Assembly (NCBI GenBank): GCA_020849765.1
Contig: JADLAY010000021.1
Span: forward strand, 1 to 64,000
Length of the DNA stretch: 64,000 nucleotides
Source of the DNA: Anaerolineae bacterium
Lineage (GTDB): Bacteria; Chloroflexota; Anaerolineae; Aggregatilineales; Phototrophicaceae
Direction: 5' to 3'
Under the pieces are notes generated by a model that saw nothing but the letters and a program-made list of their open reading frames with translations, had not been told where the DNA came from and did not search any database. Positions 28,100-37,177 of the stretch are shown piece by piece. A program made the position numbers and the translations under genes. The number at the start of each line of letters is the position of its first letter. Within the stretch, counting starts at the first letter, position 1.

Positions 28100-29266
28100 T
28101 CACCCACCCTGCGCAATCGTCATGATCAGGCGGGCGAGCAGGGCCGTGCGCGGCACGATTGAACTCTTGAGGATGTATTCGTCCGGCCCGTGATCCAGCC
28201 CGCCGACCGGGCCGAGGCCATCGAGCGCGGGCACGCCGCCCTCGGCAGCGAAGGCCGCGTCCGCCGCGCCGCCCGTGCTCGCCCCTTTGAGCGCGAAGCC
28301 CAGCTCCGACGCGATGGCGATGGCCGCCGTCTCCAGCGCGGTGATGGCCGGGGTGCGCGGCATCGGCGGCGAGGTCTGCACGTAGCTGACCTTGAACGGG
28401 ACGCCGGGTACCGTCTCATGCGCGAACAGATCGAGGATTTGCGCGGTCAGGCGGTCGAGATCGGGCTGGGTGTAGGCGCGCATCTCGAAGCGGAGGGCGG
28501 CGTAATCCGGCACGATGTTGCGCATGCGCCCGCCCTCGACCACGCCGACGTTGACGCTGATCCCGTGCGGCAGATCGTTGAGCCGTTCGAGCGCGATGAT
28601 CTGGTGCGCGAGCGCGACGATGGCGTTGCGCCCTTTCTCCGGCTCGACGCCCGAATGCGCCGCGTGGCCAAAGGCCTCGGCCGTGAATGAGCGCGCGCCC
28701 TTGCGCTCGACCACGATGTCGCCGTTCTCGCGCGCCGCTTCCAACGTGAAGACGGCGTCGAATTCGCGGCAGGTCTCGCGGATGAGCGGGATCGACGGCC
28801 GGTCGTCGATCTCCTCGTCGGACACGATCAGGAAGCTCAGGCGCTCGTAATCAGCCAGGCCGAGCGCATCGAGCGCGGCGGCGGCGTAGATGCCTGCCAG
28901 CAACCCGCCCTTCATGTCGCAGGTGCCGGGGCCGAGGATCTTATCGCCCTGCGTCGTCATCGGGCGCTGCGCGGTCGTCCCGCGCGGAAAGACGGTGTCG
29001 CTGTGGCCGAGCAGCAGGATGCGCCCCCTGCCACTCCCCCGCCGATCCGCCAGCAAATTGTCGCCATTGGCGGGCTGCGGATAACGATAGACGTCGAAGC
29101 CCATCCCGCGCAGGCGCTGATCGAGCCAGTCGACGACGTGATTGACGTCTTCACGATCCGGCGAGTAGGAGTCCATCGCGACCAGCGTCTGCAGGTCGCG
29201 CAGATAATCGTCGAGATGCGCGTCGAGCCAGGCGACCAACGCCTCTGTGTGCGCTTTGCTATCCAT
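28100..29266 (-). CDS. M20-family metallopeptidase (glutamate carboxypeptidase-like)
   Basis: 388 residues. Di-zinc motifs in order: LLGHSDTVFPRG (His, Asp), GPGTCDMKGGL (bridging Asp), VSDEEIDD (catalytic Glu pair) and the lid-domain GHAAHSGVEPEKGRNAI. This pattern matches carboxypeptidase G2/ArgE-DapE relatives that remove C-terminal or acyl amino acids. Cytoplasmic, no signal peptide. Overlaps the upstream PLP-enzyme gene by eight bases, so it ends a long amino-acid operon. A role in releasing glutamate from conjugates fits the neighbouring glutamine-synthetase-like ligases but is inferred. Confidence 0.85.
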   Translation of the reverse strand: MDSKAHTEALVAWLDAHLDDYLRDLQTLVAMDSYSPDREDVNHVVDWLDQRLRGMGFDVYRYPQPANGDNLLADRRGSGRGRILLLGHSDTVFPRGTTAQRPMTTQGDKILGPGTCDMKGGLLAGIYAAAALDALGLADYERLSFLIVSDEEIDDRPSIPLIRETCREFDAVFTLEAARENGDIVVERKGARSFTAEAFGHAAHSGVEPEKGRNAIVALAHQIIALERLNDLPHGISVNVGVVEGGRMRNIVPDYAALRFEMRAYTQPDLDRLTAQILDLFAHETVPGVPFKVSYVQTSPPMPRTPAITALETAAIAIASELGFALKGASTGGAADAAFAAEGGVPALDGLGPVGGLDHGPDEYILKSSIVPRTALLARLIMTIAQGG

Positions 29267-30464
29267 GATGCTCCGCCGCGGTCGCGTCCAGTGCCTGCTG
29301 CAAGTCGGCGATCAGGTCGTCGGTGTCCTCGATGCCGACCGAGTAGCGAATCAGCGTTTCCGGGATGCCCATCGCCTCGCGCTCTTCCAGGGTGCATTCG
29401 ACGTGGCTGGTCGTTGCGGGCGGCCCGGCGACGGTCTCGACCGCGCCAAGGTTCGCCGCCAGATGCGCCAACTTGAGCCGCGGCAGAAAGGCGCGCACGG
29501 TGTCGAAATCGCCCTGGAGCGTGAAGCTGAGCACCCCACCGTAGCCGCGCATCTGCTTGCGGGCGATGGCGTGGCCCTCGTGCGTCTCCAGGCCGGGGTA
29601 GAAGACGCCGCTGATGAATGGGTGCGCCGCCAGGAATTGGGCGATGCGCAGCGCGCTCTCGTTCTGCTGGCGGATGCGCAGGTGCAGCGTCTTCATGCCG
29701 CGCAGCAGCAGATAGGCCGCCATCGGGTCGAGCGTGGCGCCGGTGATCTCGCGGTAGTGATAGATGCGATCGATCAGCGCCTTGGAGCCGCAGACGATGC
29801 CGCCGAGCGCATCCGCGTGGCCGCCGAGGAACTTGGTCGCGCTATGCAGCACCAGATCCGCACCCAGAGCGAGCGGGTTGGCGTTGATCGGGGTGGCGAA
29901 GGTGTTATCGACGACGACGACCGCCCCAACGGCATGACCGGCGCGCGCCAGCCGTTCGAGATCCATGACCTTGAGCGTCGGGTTGGTCGGGCTTTCCAGG
30001 TAGAGCACGGTGCAGCCCTGCGCGATCTCCGCCTCAATCGCCTCGTGATCGGTCGTGTCACACAGGGCGACCTCGACGTGGAAGTGTGGCAGGAACTCGG
30101 TGAAGATCTTGTTGGTGCCGCCGTAGGTATCCTTGACAGAGACGACGCGGTCGCCGGGCGCCAGCAGCGTGAACAGTGTGTTGCTGATCGCCGCCATACC
30201 GGTCGAGAAGCTGGTCGCCGCCTCCGCGCCTTCCAGGATGCGTAGTTTCTCTTCAAAGACGGCCACCGTCGGGTTGGTGTTGCGCCCGTAGATGTGGCCC
30301 GGCTGGCGCGTCAGCGCGACGTCGAGCCAGTCGTCGACGTCCGTGTAGCCGAACGACACGCTGTGGACGACCGGCGTCTGCGTGGCGCGTCCCCAGAAAT
30401 CTTTCTCGTCTTCCCCCGCCCACACACTCTGTGTGCCCTTCGAGGGCTGCTTTGCATCAGACAT
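29259..30464 (-). CDS. Cys/Met metabolism PLP-dependent enzyme (cystathionine gamma-synthase-like)
   Basis: 401 residues of the trans-sulfuration fold-type I family. The PLP lysine is in [17 protein letters not shown]; other signatures are [23 protein letters not shown] and [10 protein letters not shown]. It could act as cystathionine gamma-synthase, O-acetylhomoserine sulfhydrylase or methionine gamma-lyase; sequence alone does not decide. It lies five bases after the FluG-like amidohydrolase and overlaps the peptidase gene. Confidence 0.85.
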   Translation of the reverse strand: MSDAKQPSKGTQSVWAGEDEKDFWGRATQTPVVHSVSFGYTDVDDWLDVALTRQPGHIYGRNTNPTVAVFEEKLRILEGAEAATSFSTGMAAISNTLFTLLAPGDRVVSVKDTYGGTNKIFTEFLPHFHVEVALCDTTDHEAIEAEIAQGCTVLYLESPTNPTLKVMDLERLARAGHAVGAVVVVDNTFATPINANPLALGADLVLHSATKFLGGHADALGGIVCGSKALIDRIYHYREITGATLDPMAAYLLLRGMKTLHLRIRQQNESALRIAQFLAAHPFISGVFYPGLETHEGHAIARKQMRGYGGVLSFTLQGDFDTVRAFLPRLKLAHLAANLGAVETVAGPPATTSHVECTLEEREAMGIPETLIRYSVGIEDTDDLIADLQQALDATAAEHHG

Positions 30465-30469
30465 GGCCG

Positions 30470-31603
30470 TTATCCCCAGTAGACTTCGCGAATGTTGCGG
30501 TTCAGGATGCGCTCCCCGGCGTCGTAGGCCTGAGCTTCGGTCAGCGCGCCCGCGTCGACGATCTCATCCAGCACCTTCTCCAGCGCCGCGCGTCCCCAAC
30601 GATTGGCCAGCCAGTAGATCTCCGGCAGGCTGAAGGCGTCGGACGAGTAGAGGATCTTGTTGATCGGCGTCAGGCCGAGCGCCTCGCGGATCATCTGCGG
30701 GATCTGGATCGTGATGAACGGGATCGCCAGCGAGATATCCATATAGATGTTGGGGTACATGGCCGCCAGGTAGCCGAGATCGCGCGTGTAGGGATACGAG
30801 CCATGCAGCAGAACGAAACGCACGTGGTCGAAGCGTCCACTCTGGAACAGCGGCCGCATGTGCAGCGGATTGGCCGTGCGCATGTCGAGGTCGGTATCGC
30901 CCAGACCGGTGTGGAACTGGAACGGCAGCGACTGCCGCTCGGCGATTTCGAGCGCGGTCACGACCAGGAAGTCGTTCAGGGTCTTGTCCGCCAGCCGGAT
31001 CTTGCCCGCGCGTTCGGCCTCCGGCTTGAGCGCCGCAAAAGCATGCGCCGCCTCGTCGCGGCTGACCCAGCCGATGTCCAGCCCGGTGCGGTAGGCGACG
31101 ATGCTCTTGAAGCCGATGTGCCCGGATGCGCGCGCGCCTTCCAGCCCGGCGATCAAAGCGTCCAGGAAGCCGTCGAAGGTGGCTTCCTGCATGAAGATGT
31201 CCTGCGCGTAGGTCTCGATGCGCAGGAGCTTCTCGATCTTCTGGTTGAAGTTGGCCGCCATCGCTTCGAGCGTGTAGTTTTCGTGGGTGGCGAAACCATA
31301 GTAGTCGAGGATCAGCGTCTCGCTGTGGGTATCTTCCCACATGCCGTTCGCCAGCGTCGTCAGCGGCATGGCGTTACGCGCGGCGTAGACGGCCTCGGCG
31401 GTCGGTTCGCAGTCCAGGTAGCCCGCCAACTCGCGCATGCCCCACTGCCACATGATCGTGTGCGGCACGTCGCGCTGCTTGACGAGCGCGTTCGGGCTTT
31501 CGGTGAAATAGCCCTGCCACTTCTCGAACGGCATCGGCACGTCGGCACGCACCAACGCGTGAGCATGATGATCGATGATCGGAATGTTGGATAAGTCAAT
31601 CAT
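30470..31603 (-). CDS. FluG-like amidohydrolase (amidohydrolase 2 family)
   Basis: 377 residues from ATG 31601-31603 (MIDLSNIPIIDHHAHAL). Metal-binding motif IIDHHAHAL (H13, H15), then FQFHTGLGDTD, FVLLHGSYPYTRDLGYLA and LYSSDAFSLPEIYWLANRWGR. This order and spacing match the N-terminal half of fungal FluG and plant nodulin/glutamine-synthetase fusions. Here the two halves are separate genes: glutamine-synthetase-like genes lie upstream in the same strand at 32784-35568. It probably hydrolyses an amide or gamma-glutamyl type bond; the substrate is unknown. Confidence 0.85.
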   Translation of the reverse strand: MIDLSNIPIIDHHAHALVRADVPMPFEKWQGYFTESPNALVKQRDVPHTIMWQWGMRELAGYLDCEPTAEAVYAARNAMPLTTLANGMWEDTHSETLILDYYGFATHENYTLEAMAANFNQKIEKLLRIETYAQDIFMQEATFDGFLDALIAGLEGARASGHIGFKSIVAYRTGLDIGWVSRDEAAHAFAALKPEAERAGKIRLADKTLNDFLVVTALEIAERQSLPFQFHTGLGDTDLDMRTANPLHMRPLFQSGRFDHVRFVLLHGSYPYTRDLGYLAAMYPNIYMDISLAIPFITIQIPQMIREALGLTPINKILYSSDAFSLPEIYWLANRWGRAALEKVLDEIVDAGALTEAQAYDAGERILNRNIREVYWG

Positions 31604-31831
31604 GGGTATGACGTGATCCCGGTGTGCAACCTGCGCACCGTGGATACTACCGAGTCCTGCCGTCGCATTCAATGGATGAGGGAGACCAATCAGTTGGCAC
31701 TCACCCTGAATCCCTCTCCCTCATGGCGAAGGACTTTCAAGAGCGTTCTTGCTCCCTTTGCCCTCAGGGAGAAGGGTTGGGGATGAGGGTCAGGGAAATC
31801 GCACCAGTCATGTGTGACCACTGACCGCGCG
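31604..31831. repeat. Spacer with CCCTCACCCTAAAT-type inverted repeat
   Basis: 228 bases. About 31700-31795 pairs ACTCACCCTGAATCCCTCTC with GGAGAAGGGTTGGGGATGAG. No coding signal. The repeat interrupts the operon between the small membrane protein and the amidohydrolase. Confidence 0.75.
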
Positions 31832-32317
31832 CTAGAACGGCTTGAACACCATCAGCCACAGGATGACGGCGACGAGCGCGAACGAGACGCCCGCGAGCAG
31901 GCCCGGATTCGATGCGCGAATGGCCGCGGCGATCTCCATCTCGCTGGCCGGGGGCAGCGCCGGTTGATCGCCCTTGTCGCGATACGGCAGCCCGACGGCC
32001 TTGCGGATCGGCGTGTAGTACATTGCGCCGTAGGCATGCATGCCAAACCAGAGCAAGACGATCAAAACCAGCGAGACCCAGATCCAGCCGAGCGCAAACC
32101 AGTTGGCCATGATGCCCGCGATGATCCCGGCCAGGATCAGGATCATGAAGGCCCAGTAGGCGAACGGCAGCGCCGCATTCGAGAGATCGAGGATGGCGCC
32201 GATGCGTTCCAGCTCGCGTTCGCGCCGCAGTTGGAAGGCCATCACCACGGAGGCGCCGTGGGCGATGAAGAAGGCGATGGCGGCCAGGATGTGAACGAAG
32301 ACGACCCAGCGATACAT
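31832..32317 (-). CDS. Small integral membrane protein, family not recognised
   Basis: 161 residues with four clear hydrophobic segments (about residues 4-26, 48-66, 70-92 and 140-159). The first carries VHILAAIAFFIAHGASVVMAF with two histidines in or near the membrane; a further HAYG lies after segment three. This resembles DUF2269-like or haem-associated small membrane proteins, but no firm family assignment is made. GGAG lies upstream of the ATG. It is inside an amino-acid operon but may be functionally unrelated. Confidence 0.65.
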   Translation of the reverse strand: MYRWVVFVHILAAIAFFIAHGASVVMAFQLRRERELERIGAILDLSNAALPFAYWAFMILILAGIIAGIMANWFALGWIWVSLVLIVLLWFGMHAYGAMYYTPIRKAVGLPYRDKGDQPALPPASEMEIAAAIRASNPGLLAGVSFALVAVILWLMVFKPF

Positions 32318-32783
32318 GGTGATTCTCCCCCCGGAGTGTTGTGGTGATCGATTGAAGTACGTGCGGCACGGCGCAAACGTTGTACAGCACGTTTGCTAAT
32401 ACGACCACGGGAGCCGAAATGTTCTCTCTTGGGGGAATGTTTGGCCGGGGCGACGCGGTCGAACGTCGATCAGCGGAGCGCCTGCCAGTTGACGAGGATC
32501 AGAATCGTCCAGACGAGGGCGAAGATCGGCGGTATCGGCAGGGCGAAGATCCACTAGAAGACGGCGGCCGCGCGCACGAGCACGGGAACGTCCATCGTGA
32601 ACCTTCGTTGAAACATCGCCAGGGCATCAATGCCCTGGCTAAGGTTGCGCCCGGTGAACCGGGCTATTGAAGTGTGACCAGTCCCGTTCACGGGACGCAA
32701 CAGTAGCCGGATGGTTGACCATCCGGCGGTCGGCTTCGTAGGGACGACCCGTGGGTTGTCCGAGGCTCTGAGCAATGGACGCG
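32318..32783. other. Spacer with degenerate mini-gene and hairpin array
   Basis: 466 bases. 32470-32595 on the minus strand reads as a short membrane peptide broken by a TAG (listed separately). 32618-32760 is an array of five hairpins: GCCAGGGC/GCCCTGGC (32618-32639), GCCCGGTGAACCGGGC (32649-32664), GTCCCGTTCACGGGAC (32681-32696), GCCGGATGG/CCATCCGGC (32706-32727) and GACGACCC/GGGTTGTC (32743-32760). The remaining sequence shows nothing else. Confidence 0.75.
32470..32595 (-). pseudogene. Possible broken small membrane-protein gene
   Basis: ATG at 32593-32595, then 13 codons (MDVPVLVRAAAVF), an in-frame TAG at 32554-32556, and 27 further codons reading WIFALPIPPIFALVWTILIL plus VNWQALR before TGA at 32470. 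The second part is a convincing single transmembrane helix, so the frame looks like real coding sequence interrupted by one amber codon. No homologue is recognised and chance cannot be excluded at this length. Confidence 0.3.
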
Positions 32784-34166
32784 CTAGAACTTCCAGAAGT
32801 GATTGGCCGTCTCGAAGGCGTCGTCCTGCTGGCTGAAGCTCTGGTATTCCAGCCGCTTGACGGCGATGTAGCTCGTCGCCAGCAGCGCGCCGAGCGCATT
32901 CGTCAGCACCGCGTCCTTTTCCAGCGCGTCCAACGTCTCGTTGAGCGAGGTCGGGTAGCGCTTGATGCCGAGCTTCTTGCGTTCGGCGTCGGAGTAATTG
33001 CCGGGGTCGACCAGCGTCGGTTCACCGGGCGTCAGCTTGCGTCGCACGCCATCCAGCCCGGCGGCGATCAGCGCACCGTAAGCGAGGTACGGGTTCATCG
33101 ACAGGTCGGCGGCCTTCAACTCGGCGTTGGCGGAGCCTTCCTCGTCGCTCTTGTAGCGTGAGGCGACGCGCACCGCGCCTTCGCGGTTGTCCGGCCCCCA
33201 GGCCGTGTAAGCACTGCTCCAGAAGTGCGGCTGCAGGCGATGATACGAGTTGTAGGAGGCGCAGGTCAGCGCCAGCAGGCCGGGCAGATGCTCGAGGATG
33301 CCGGCGATGAAGCTCATGCCGGTGTCGCTCATGTTGTAGGCGCCGCTGGGGTCGTACATCAGGTTGCGCCCGCTGTCTGCATCCCACAGGCTGAAGTGGA
33401 TGTGTCCGCCATTGCCCGCTTGATCGAGGAACGGCTTGGGCGCCAGCGATGCATACAGCCCGTGCTGGTAGGCGACGTTGCGGATCGTCTCACGCACGAA
33501 GATGTGATTATCGGCGGCGGTCAGCGGGTCGGTATGATGAATGGTCATCTCCTGCTGGCCGTGCCCCAGTTCCGGATAGTACAGCTCGACCGGGATGTTC
33601 TGCGCTTCGAGCGCCTCGACAATATCGAGGATGACCGCGTGGGCGATCGTCATCGAGGTCGTGCTGAAGCAGAGCGTTTGATCGAGCGGCTGGTAGCTGC
33701 CGTCCGCCCCTTTGGTCGCCATCGACCACTCGAACTCGACCGCCATCTGCAGCGTAATGCCCAGCTCCGCCGCCGCCTCGATCTGGCGCTTGAGGAACGA
33801 GCGCGGGCAGGCTTCCCACGGCTCGCCGTCGATCTTGAGCATGTCGACGGTCATCGCCGCGGACTTGGGCGCATACGGCAGGATGCGGAAGGTCGCCGGG
33901 TCGGGCGTGATGCGGATCTCGCCGACCGGCCCCATGCCTTCGACCGCTGCCAACTGGTCGAGCATGTTCATCGCCTGCATGGCGACCGTCAGCCCGATAC
34001 CATCGTGGATGCGGTCGCGCAGGCGCGTCACGTTCGTCACTTTGCCGCGCGTGATGCCGCCGTTATCGGTGTAGAGAAAGCGGATCAGGCGGACGCCCGC
34101 ATCCTGCGCCTGCCGGGTCACGGCCTCCGCAGCATCAAACGCTTTCTTACCTGTCTTTTTTGCCAT
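32784..34166 (-). CDS. Glutamine synthetase-like ligase (FluG C-terminal / PuuA group)
   Basis: 460 residues, GlnA fold. Conserved parts: VEFEWSM and ELYYPELGHGQQEM (metal glutamates), NGGHIHFSLWD (metal histidine), WGPDNREGAVRV (phosphate arginines) and NAELKAADLSMNPYLA. In canonical enzymes the last block reads ExR; here it is E-L-K, so a substrate-contacting arginine is lysine. This favours a gamma-glutamyl ligase on an amine other than ammonia. Eleven bases after the second GS-like gene and upstream of the FluG-like amidohydrolase, consistent with a split FluG arrangement. Confidence 0.85.
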   Translation of the reverse strand: MAKKTGKKAFDAAEAVTRQAQDAGVRLIRFLYTDNGGITRGKVTNVTRLRDRIHDGIGLTVAMQAMNMLDQLAAVEGMGPVGEIRITPDPATFRILPYAPKSAAMTVDMLKIDGEPWEACPRSFLKRQIEAAAELGITLQMAVEFEWSMATKGADGSYQPLDQTLCFSTTSMTIAHAVILDIVEALEAQNIPVELYYPELGHGQQEMTIHHTDPLTAADNHIFVRETIRNVAYQHGLYASLAPKPFLDQAGNGGHIHFSLWDADSGRNLMYDPSGAYNMSDTGMSFIAGILEHLPGLLALTCASYNSYHRLQPHFWSSAYTAWGPDNREGAVRVASRYKSDEEGSANAELKAADLSMNPYLAYGALIAAGLDGVRRKLTPGEPTLVDPGNYSDAERKKLGIKRYPTSLNETLDALEKDAVLTNALGALLATSYIAVKRLEYQSFSQQDDAFETANHFWKF

Positions 34167-34176
34167 GATGTCACTC

Positions 34177-35568
34177 TCACAGGAATTCGAAATACTCGCT
34201 GACTTCGAACGGCGTCACCATGTCCATGAAGCCGTGGGCATTGGCGATGGCGCCGTTTTCGGCTGCCTTATTGATCTCGTGGCGCTTGACGGCGAGGTAG
34301 AGCTTGATGAACTCCTCGCCCAGCAGCGCGCGCAGGGTCGTGTCGGATTCGAGCGCGTCGAGCGCCTGCGTCAGGCCGGGCGGCAGATTCTGCACGCCTT
34401 CCAGGCCGTAGGCGATGTTCTCGACCGGCGCCGGTGGCTCGATCTTGTTCTTCAGCCCGTCGATGCCGGCGGCCAGGATGGCGGCCATGACCAGATACGG
34501 GTTCGAGGCGGCGCCAGGGGTGCGGTTCTCCAGGTGCGCGCCCTCGCCCTTCAGCCCTTTGACACGGACGCCGACCGTGCGATTCTCCGTGCCCCAGGTG
34601 GCGTTGGTCGGCGCGAACGACCACTGCTTGTAGCGTTTGTAGCAGTTGATCGTCGGCGAGGCGAAGGCGCAGATGGCCGCCGCGTGCTTGAGCTGCCCGC
34701 CCAGCCACCAGCGGCAGACGTCGTTCAGTTCGAACGGGCTGTCAGCGCTGGAGAAGGCGTTGCCGCCGGTCGCGAGATCGACCAGGCTGTGATGGTAGTG
34801 GCAGCCGCTGGCGGATTGATCGGCATATGGCTTGGTCATGAACGAGGCCATGTAGCCGTTCTTCTGCGCGATCTCTTTGACGCCGTTCTTGAAGCGGAAG
34901 GCGTGATCCGCGGCCATGATGCCGCTCGCCGGGGCGAAGTTGATCTCCATCTGGCCGGGGCCGTACTCAGAGTTGGACGTGATGATATCCACGCCGACCT
35001 GCGGCATCATGAGCAGGATTTGATCGACGATGTTGGGGTCGAAATTGTTGCGCAGCGTCGTGAAGATCTGGATGCCCTGGAACGGCGGCACGCGCGTCTC
35101 GTGGTCGACCAGGTAAAACTCATATTCAAAGCCGGAAAAAAAGCCGTAGCCCATGCCCGCCAATTCGTGCAGCAGCCCGCGGGCAATGGCGCGCGGCGCG
35201 GCCATCGCCGGTCTACCATCCTGGAAGCGTGGCTCACACAGCACGCTGGCCGCACGATCTGCCCATGGCACGACGGTGTACGTGTCGAGATCCGGGAAGA
35301 TGCGCGAATCGGGGAAGCCGAGATCTTCCAGATAGCCCGACCCCGGCGCAACGCCCGACTGCACGTCGAAGCCGAGATGGCCAAGCAAGAAATTGAGGCC
35401 GTGGCTGGCGAAGTGCTGGAAGTGGCGCGTCGGCACGGTCTTGGAGCGGCTGGTGCCGTGCGTATCGCTCTGCTCGAAGCGCACGAACTCAATCCCCGCC
35501 TTCTCCAGTTGGCTCTGCATCTGGGCAAGGCTTTCGCTCGCAAACGTCAGCGGCTCTGGCTGTAGCAT
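34177..35568 (-). CDS. Glutamine synthetase-like ligase (second paralogue)
   Basis: 463 residues from ATG 35566-35568 (MLQPEPLTFASESLAQ) with GGAGAGGGGG upstream; the open frame above it is spacer. Motifs: YEFYLVDH, SEYGPGQMEINFAP (metal Glu), SGCHYHHSLVD (His), TENRTVGVRV and HLENRTPGAASNPYL, which keeps the canonical E-x-R. Divergent in sequence from its neighbour. Such pairs act as gamma-glutamylpolyamine or glutamylamide synthetases, or as heteromeric GS. First catabolic gene after the Liv-type transporter, so it likely acts on an imported amino compound. Confidence 0.87.
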   Translation of the reverse strand: MLQPEPLTFASESLAQMQSQLEKAGIEFVRFEQSDTHGTSRSKTVPTRHFQHFASHGLNFLLGHLGFDVQSGVAPGSGYLEDLGFPDSRIFPDLDTYTVVPWADRAASVLCEPRFQDGRPAMAAPRAIARGLLHELAGMGYGFFSGFEYEFYLVDHETRVPPFQGIQIFTTLRNNFDPNIVDQILLMMPQVGVDIITSNSEYGPGQMEINFAPASGIMAADHAFRFKNGVKEIAQKNGYMASFMTKPYADQSASGCHYHHSLVDLATGGNAFSSADSPFELNDVCRWWLGGQLKHAAAICAFASPTINCYKRYKQWSFAPTNATWGTENRTVGVRVKGLKGEGAHLENRTPGAASNPYLVMAAILAAGIDGLKNKIEPPAPVENIAYGLEGVQNLPPGLTQALDALESDTTLRALLGEEFIKLYLAVKRHEINKAAENGAIANAHGFMDMVTPFEVSEYFEFL

Positions 35569-35924
35569 GATTCCCCCTCTCCAGGCATACACCATCGGAT
35601 GGGGTGGATCGCGCGACCCACCCCCGCCCGATCGATGGTTGGCAAACCCAACGACCGCCGGATGATGATCTCTGTTATCTGAATTCGGACGCGTGTAGCG
35701 TTCACGTCCGCCGCAGGCACGAAACCTGCGGCTGGCATCCAAAGCCTGCTGGAAGCAGGCTGGAAATGCGACACTGAACTCAGTTGCGAAAGATCATGTT
35801 CATCCGACCGAGATTGCGCCCAGTCAACGTGATCAGGGTCACGTATTCAGCCTCGTTCACGAGGCGCAACCTTAGCCAGGGACTTTGAGTCCCTGGCGGT
35901 GTAACACAAATCAAGACCCGATGA
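35569..35924. repeat. Spacer with hairpin array after binding-protein gene
   Basis: 356 bases. Hairpins: GCCGCAGG/CCTGCGGC (35710-35732), AGCCTGCT/AGCAGGCT (35743-35761), GCCTCGTTCACGAGGC (35850-35865) and GCCAGGGAC/GTCCCTGGC (35875-35897). Linkers such as GAGATTGCGCCC and GCGCAACCTTAGCC are shared with the arrays at 32618 and 59717. No gene seen. It follows the Liv binding-protein gene directly. Confidence 0.8.
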
Positions 35925-37115
35925 CTACATATCGGCGTCGAGGTTGGCCGGGGGTACGACTTCCGGCACGACTTCCTGCGCCAGTGTGAACTGCTCGTCC
36001 ACGATCTCGATGATCGTCACGCCCTTCTGCGGGATGTGCGAGCCTTCTGAGAAGGTGATCGAGCCGGTGATGCCGGGGAAGTCCGCGGTCGCCAACAGTG
36101 CTTCCTGAATGGCAGCGGCATCAGTCGAACCGGCGCGTTCGATGGCATCGGCCAGCAGCTTGACGGCGTCGTAACCAAGCGCGGCGAAGGCGTTCTCCGG
36201 ATCGTGACCGTAGGCTTCGTTGTAGCTGGCGATGAACGCCTTGATGCCGTCGGTGCCGATTTCGGAGTCCATCAGCGCGTGCGTCGTGAAGAAGACGTTA
36301 TTGGCCGCTTCGCCAGCCACGCTGACGATATCGGGCGTGTCGTAGCCGTCACCACCGATGATCGGGCCTTCGAGACCGGCCTGGCGCATTTGCAGCACGA
36401 CCGGGCCGACGTTGTAGGGCATGGCGGAGATGAAGTAGAAGTCCGGCTGTTCGGCCAGCGCGCGGATCTTGGTGATCTGCGTCGAGAAGTCGGTCGCGTC
36501 GTCGGCGTAGTTGTCTTCGAGGACAATCGTGCCGCCGAGTTCCACAAAGCGCGCGCGGAAGTATTCGGCCAGCAGCGTCGTGTACTCGACGCCCTCATCC
36601 CACAGCAGATAGGCGGTATCGCCATAGGTGTTGAAGGCATACTCAGCAGCCGCGGCGGCCTGGACGTTATCACCGAAGCAGGCCATGAAGAACAGATCGC
36701 CGACCTGTTCCGGCAGCAGCGGCGAGGTGGCACCCGCGGTGATGAAGGGCACACCGGCTTCCTGAATGATCGGGCCGGAGGCCAGCACCGAGTCAGAATC
36801 GGTGAAGCCGACGACCGCGGCGACGCCATCTTCCTCGACGAACTGGCGCGCGATCTGCGCCGTGATGTCCATCTCGTAGCGGCTGTCACGCAGCACGGGT
36901 TCGATCTGGCGGCCAAGGACACCGCCTGCCGCGTTGATTTCTTCGACGGCCAGCATGGCGCCGTTCGAAGCGGGCAGGTCAAGCGACGATTCCGCGCCGG
37001 TCAGGTCGAAACCGAGGCCGATCTTGATCGGTTCGTCCTGCGCAGAGATGAATGTGACACTGGACAGCACCAGGATCACAACCAGCACCAACACTAACAA
37101 CGACCTGGCTTTCAT
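35925..37115 (-). CDS. Branched-chain/amide-type ABC transporter substrate-binding protein
   Basis: 396 residues from ATG 37113-37115, with AGGAGGGG upstream. Signal peptide MKARSLLVLVLVVILVLSS... ending TFISAQ before DEPIKIGLGFDLTGAESSLD; no lipobox. LivK-like fold: NGAMLAVEEINAAGGVLGRQIEPV, GFTDSDSVLASGPIIQEAGV, GGDGYDTPDI. It binds an amino acid, amide or short peptide for the permeases encoded just upstream. Coupled with downstream ligases and a FluG-like hydrolase. Confidence 0.93.
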   Translation of the reverse strand: MKARSLLVLVLVVILVLSSVTFISAQDEPIKIGLGFDLTGAESSLDLPASNGAMLAVEEINAAGGVLGRQIEPVLRDSRYEMDITAQIARQFVEEDGVAAVVGFTDSDSVLASGPIIQEAGVPFITAGATSPLLPEQVGDLFFMACFGDNVQAAAAAEYAFNTYGDTAYLLWDEGVEYTTLLAEYFRARFVELGGTIVLEDNYADDATDFSTQITKIRALAEQPDFYFISAMPYNVGPVVLQMRQAGLEGPIIGGDGYDTPDIVSVAGEAANNVFFTTHALMDSEIGTDGIKAFIASYNEAYGHDPENAFAALGYDAVKLLADAIERAGSTDAAAIQEALLATADFPGITGSITFSEGSHIPQKGVTIIEIVDEQFTLAQEVVPEVVPPANLDADM

Positions 37116-37177
37116 ATCATCCCCTCCTGAAAGCGAAACACACATCACGGACAAAAATCAGGCGCCGCGCGGCTGGC

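Noticed and set aside
32554..32556. Recoded amber codon (pyrrolysine or selenocysteine-like)
   Set aside because: No pyl genes or recoding structure seen; a broken or chance frame is simpler.
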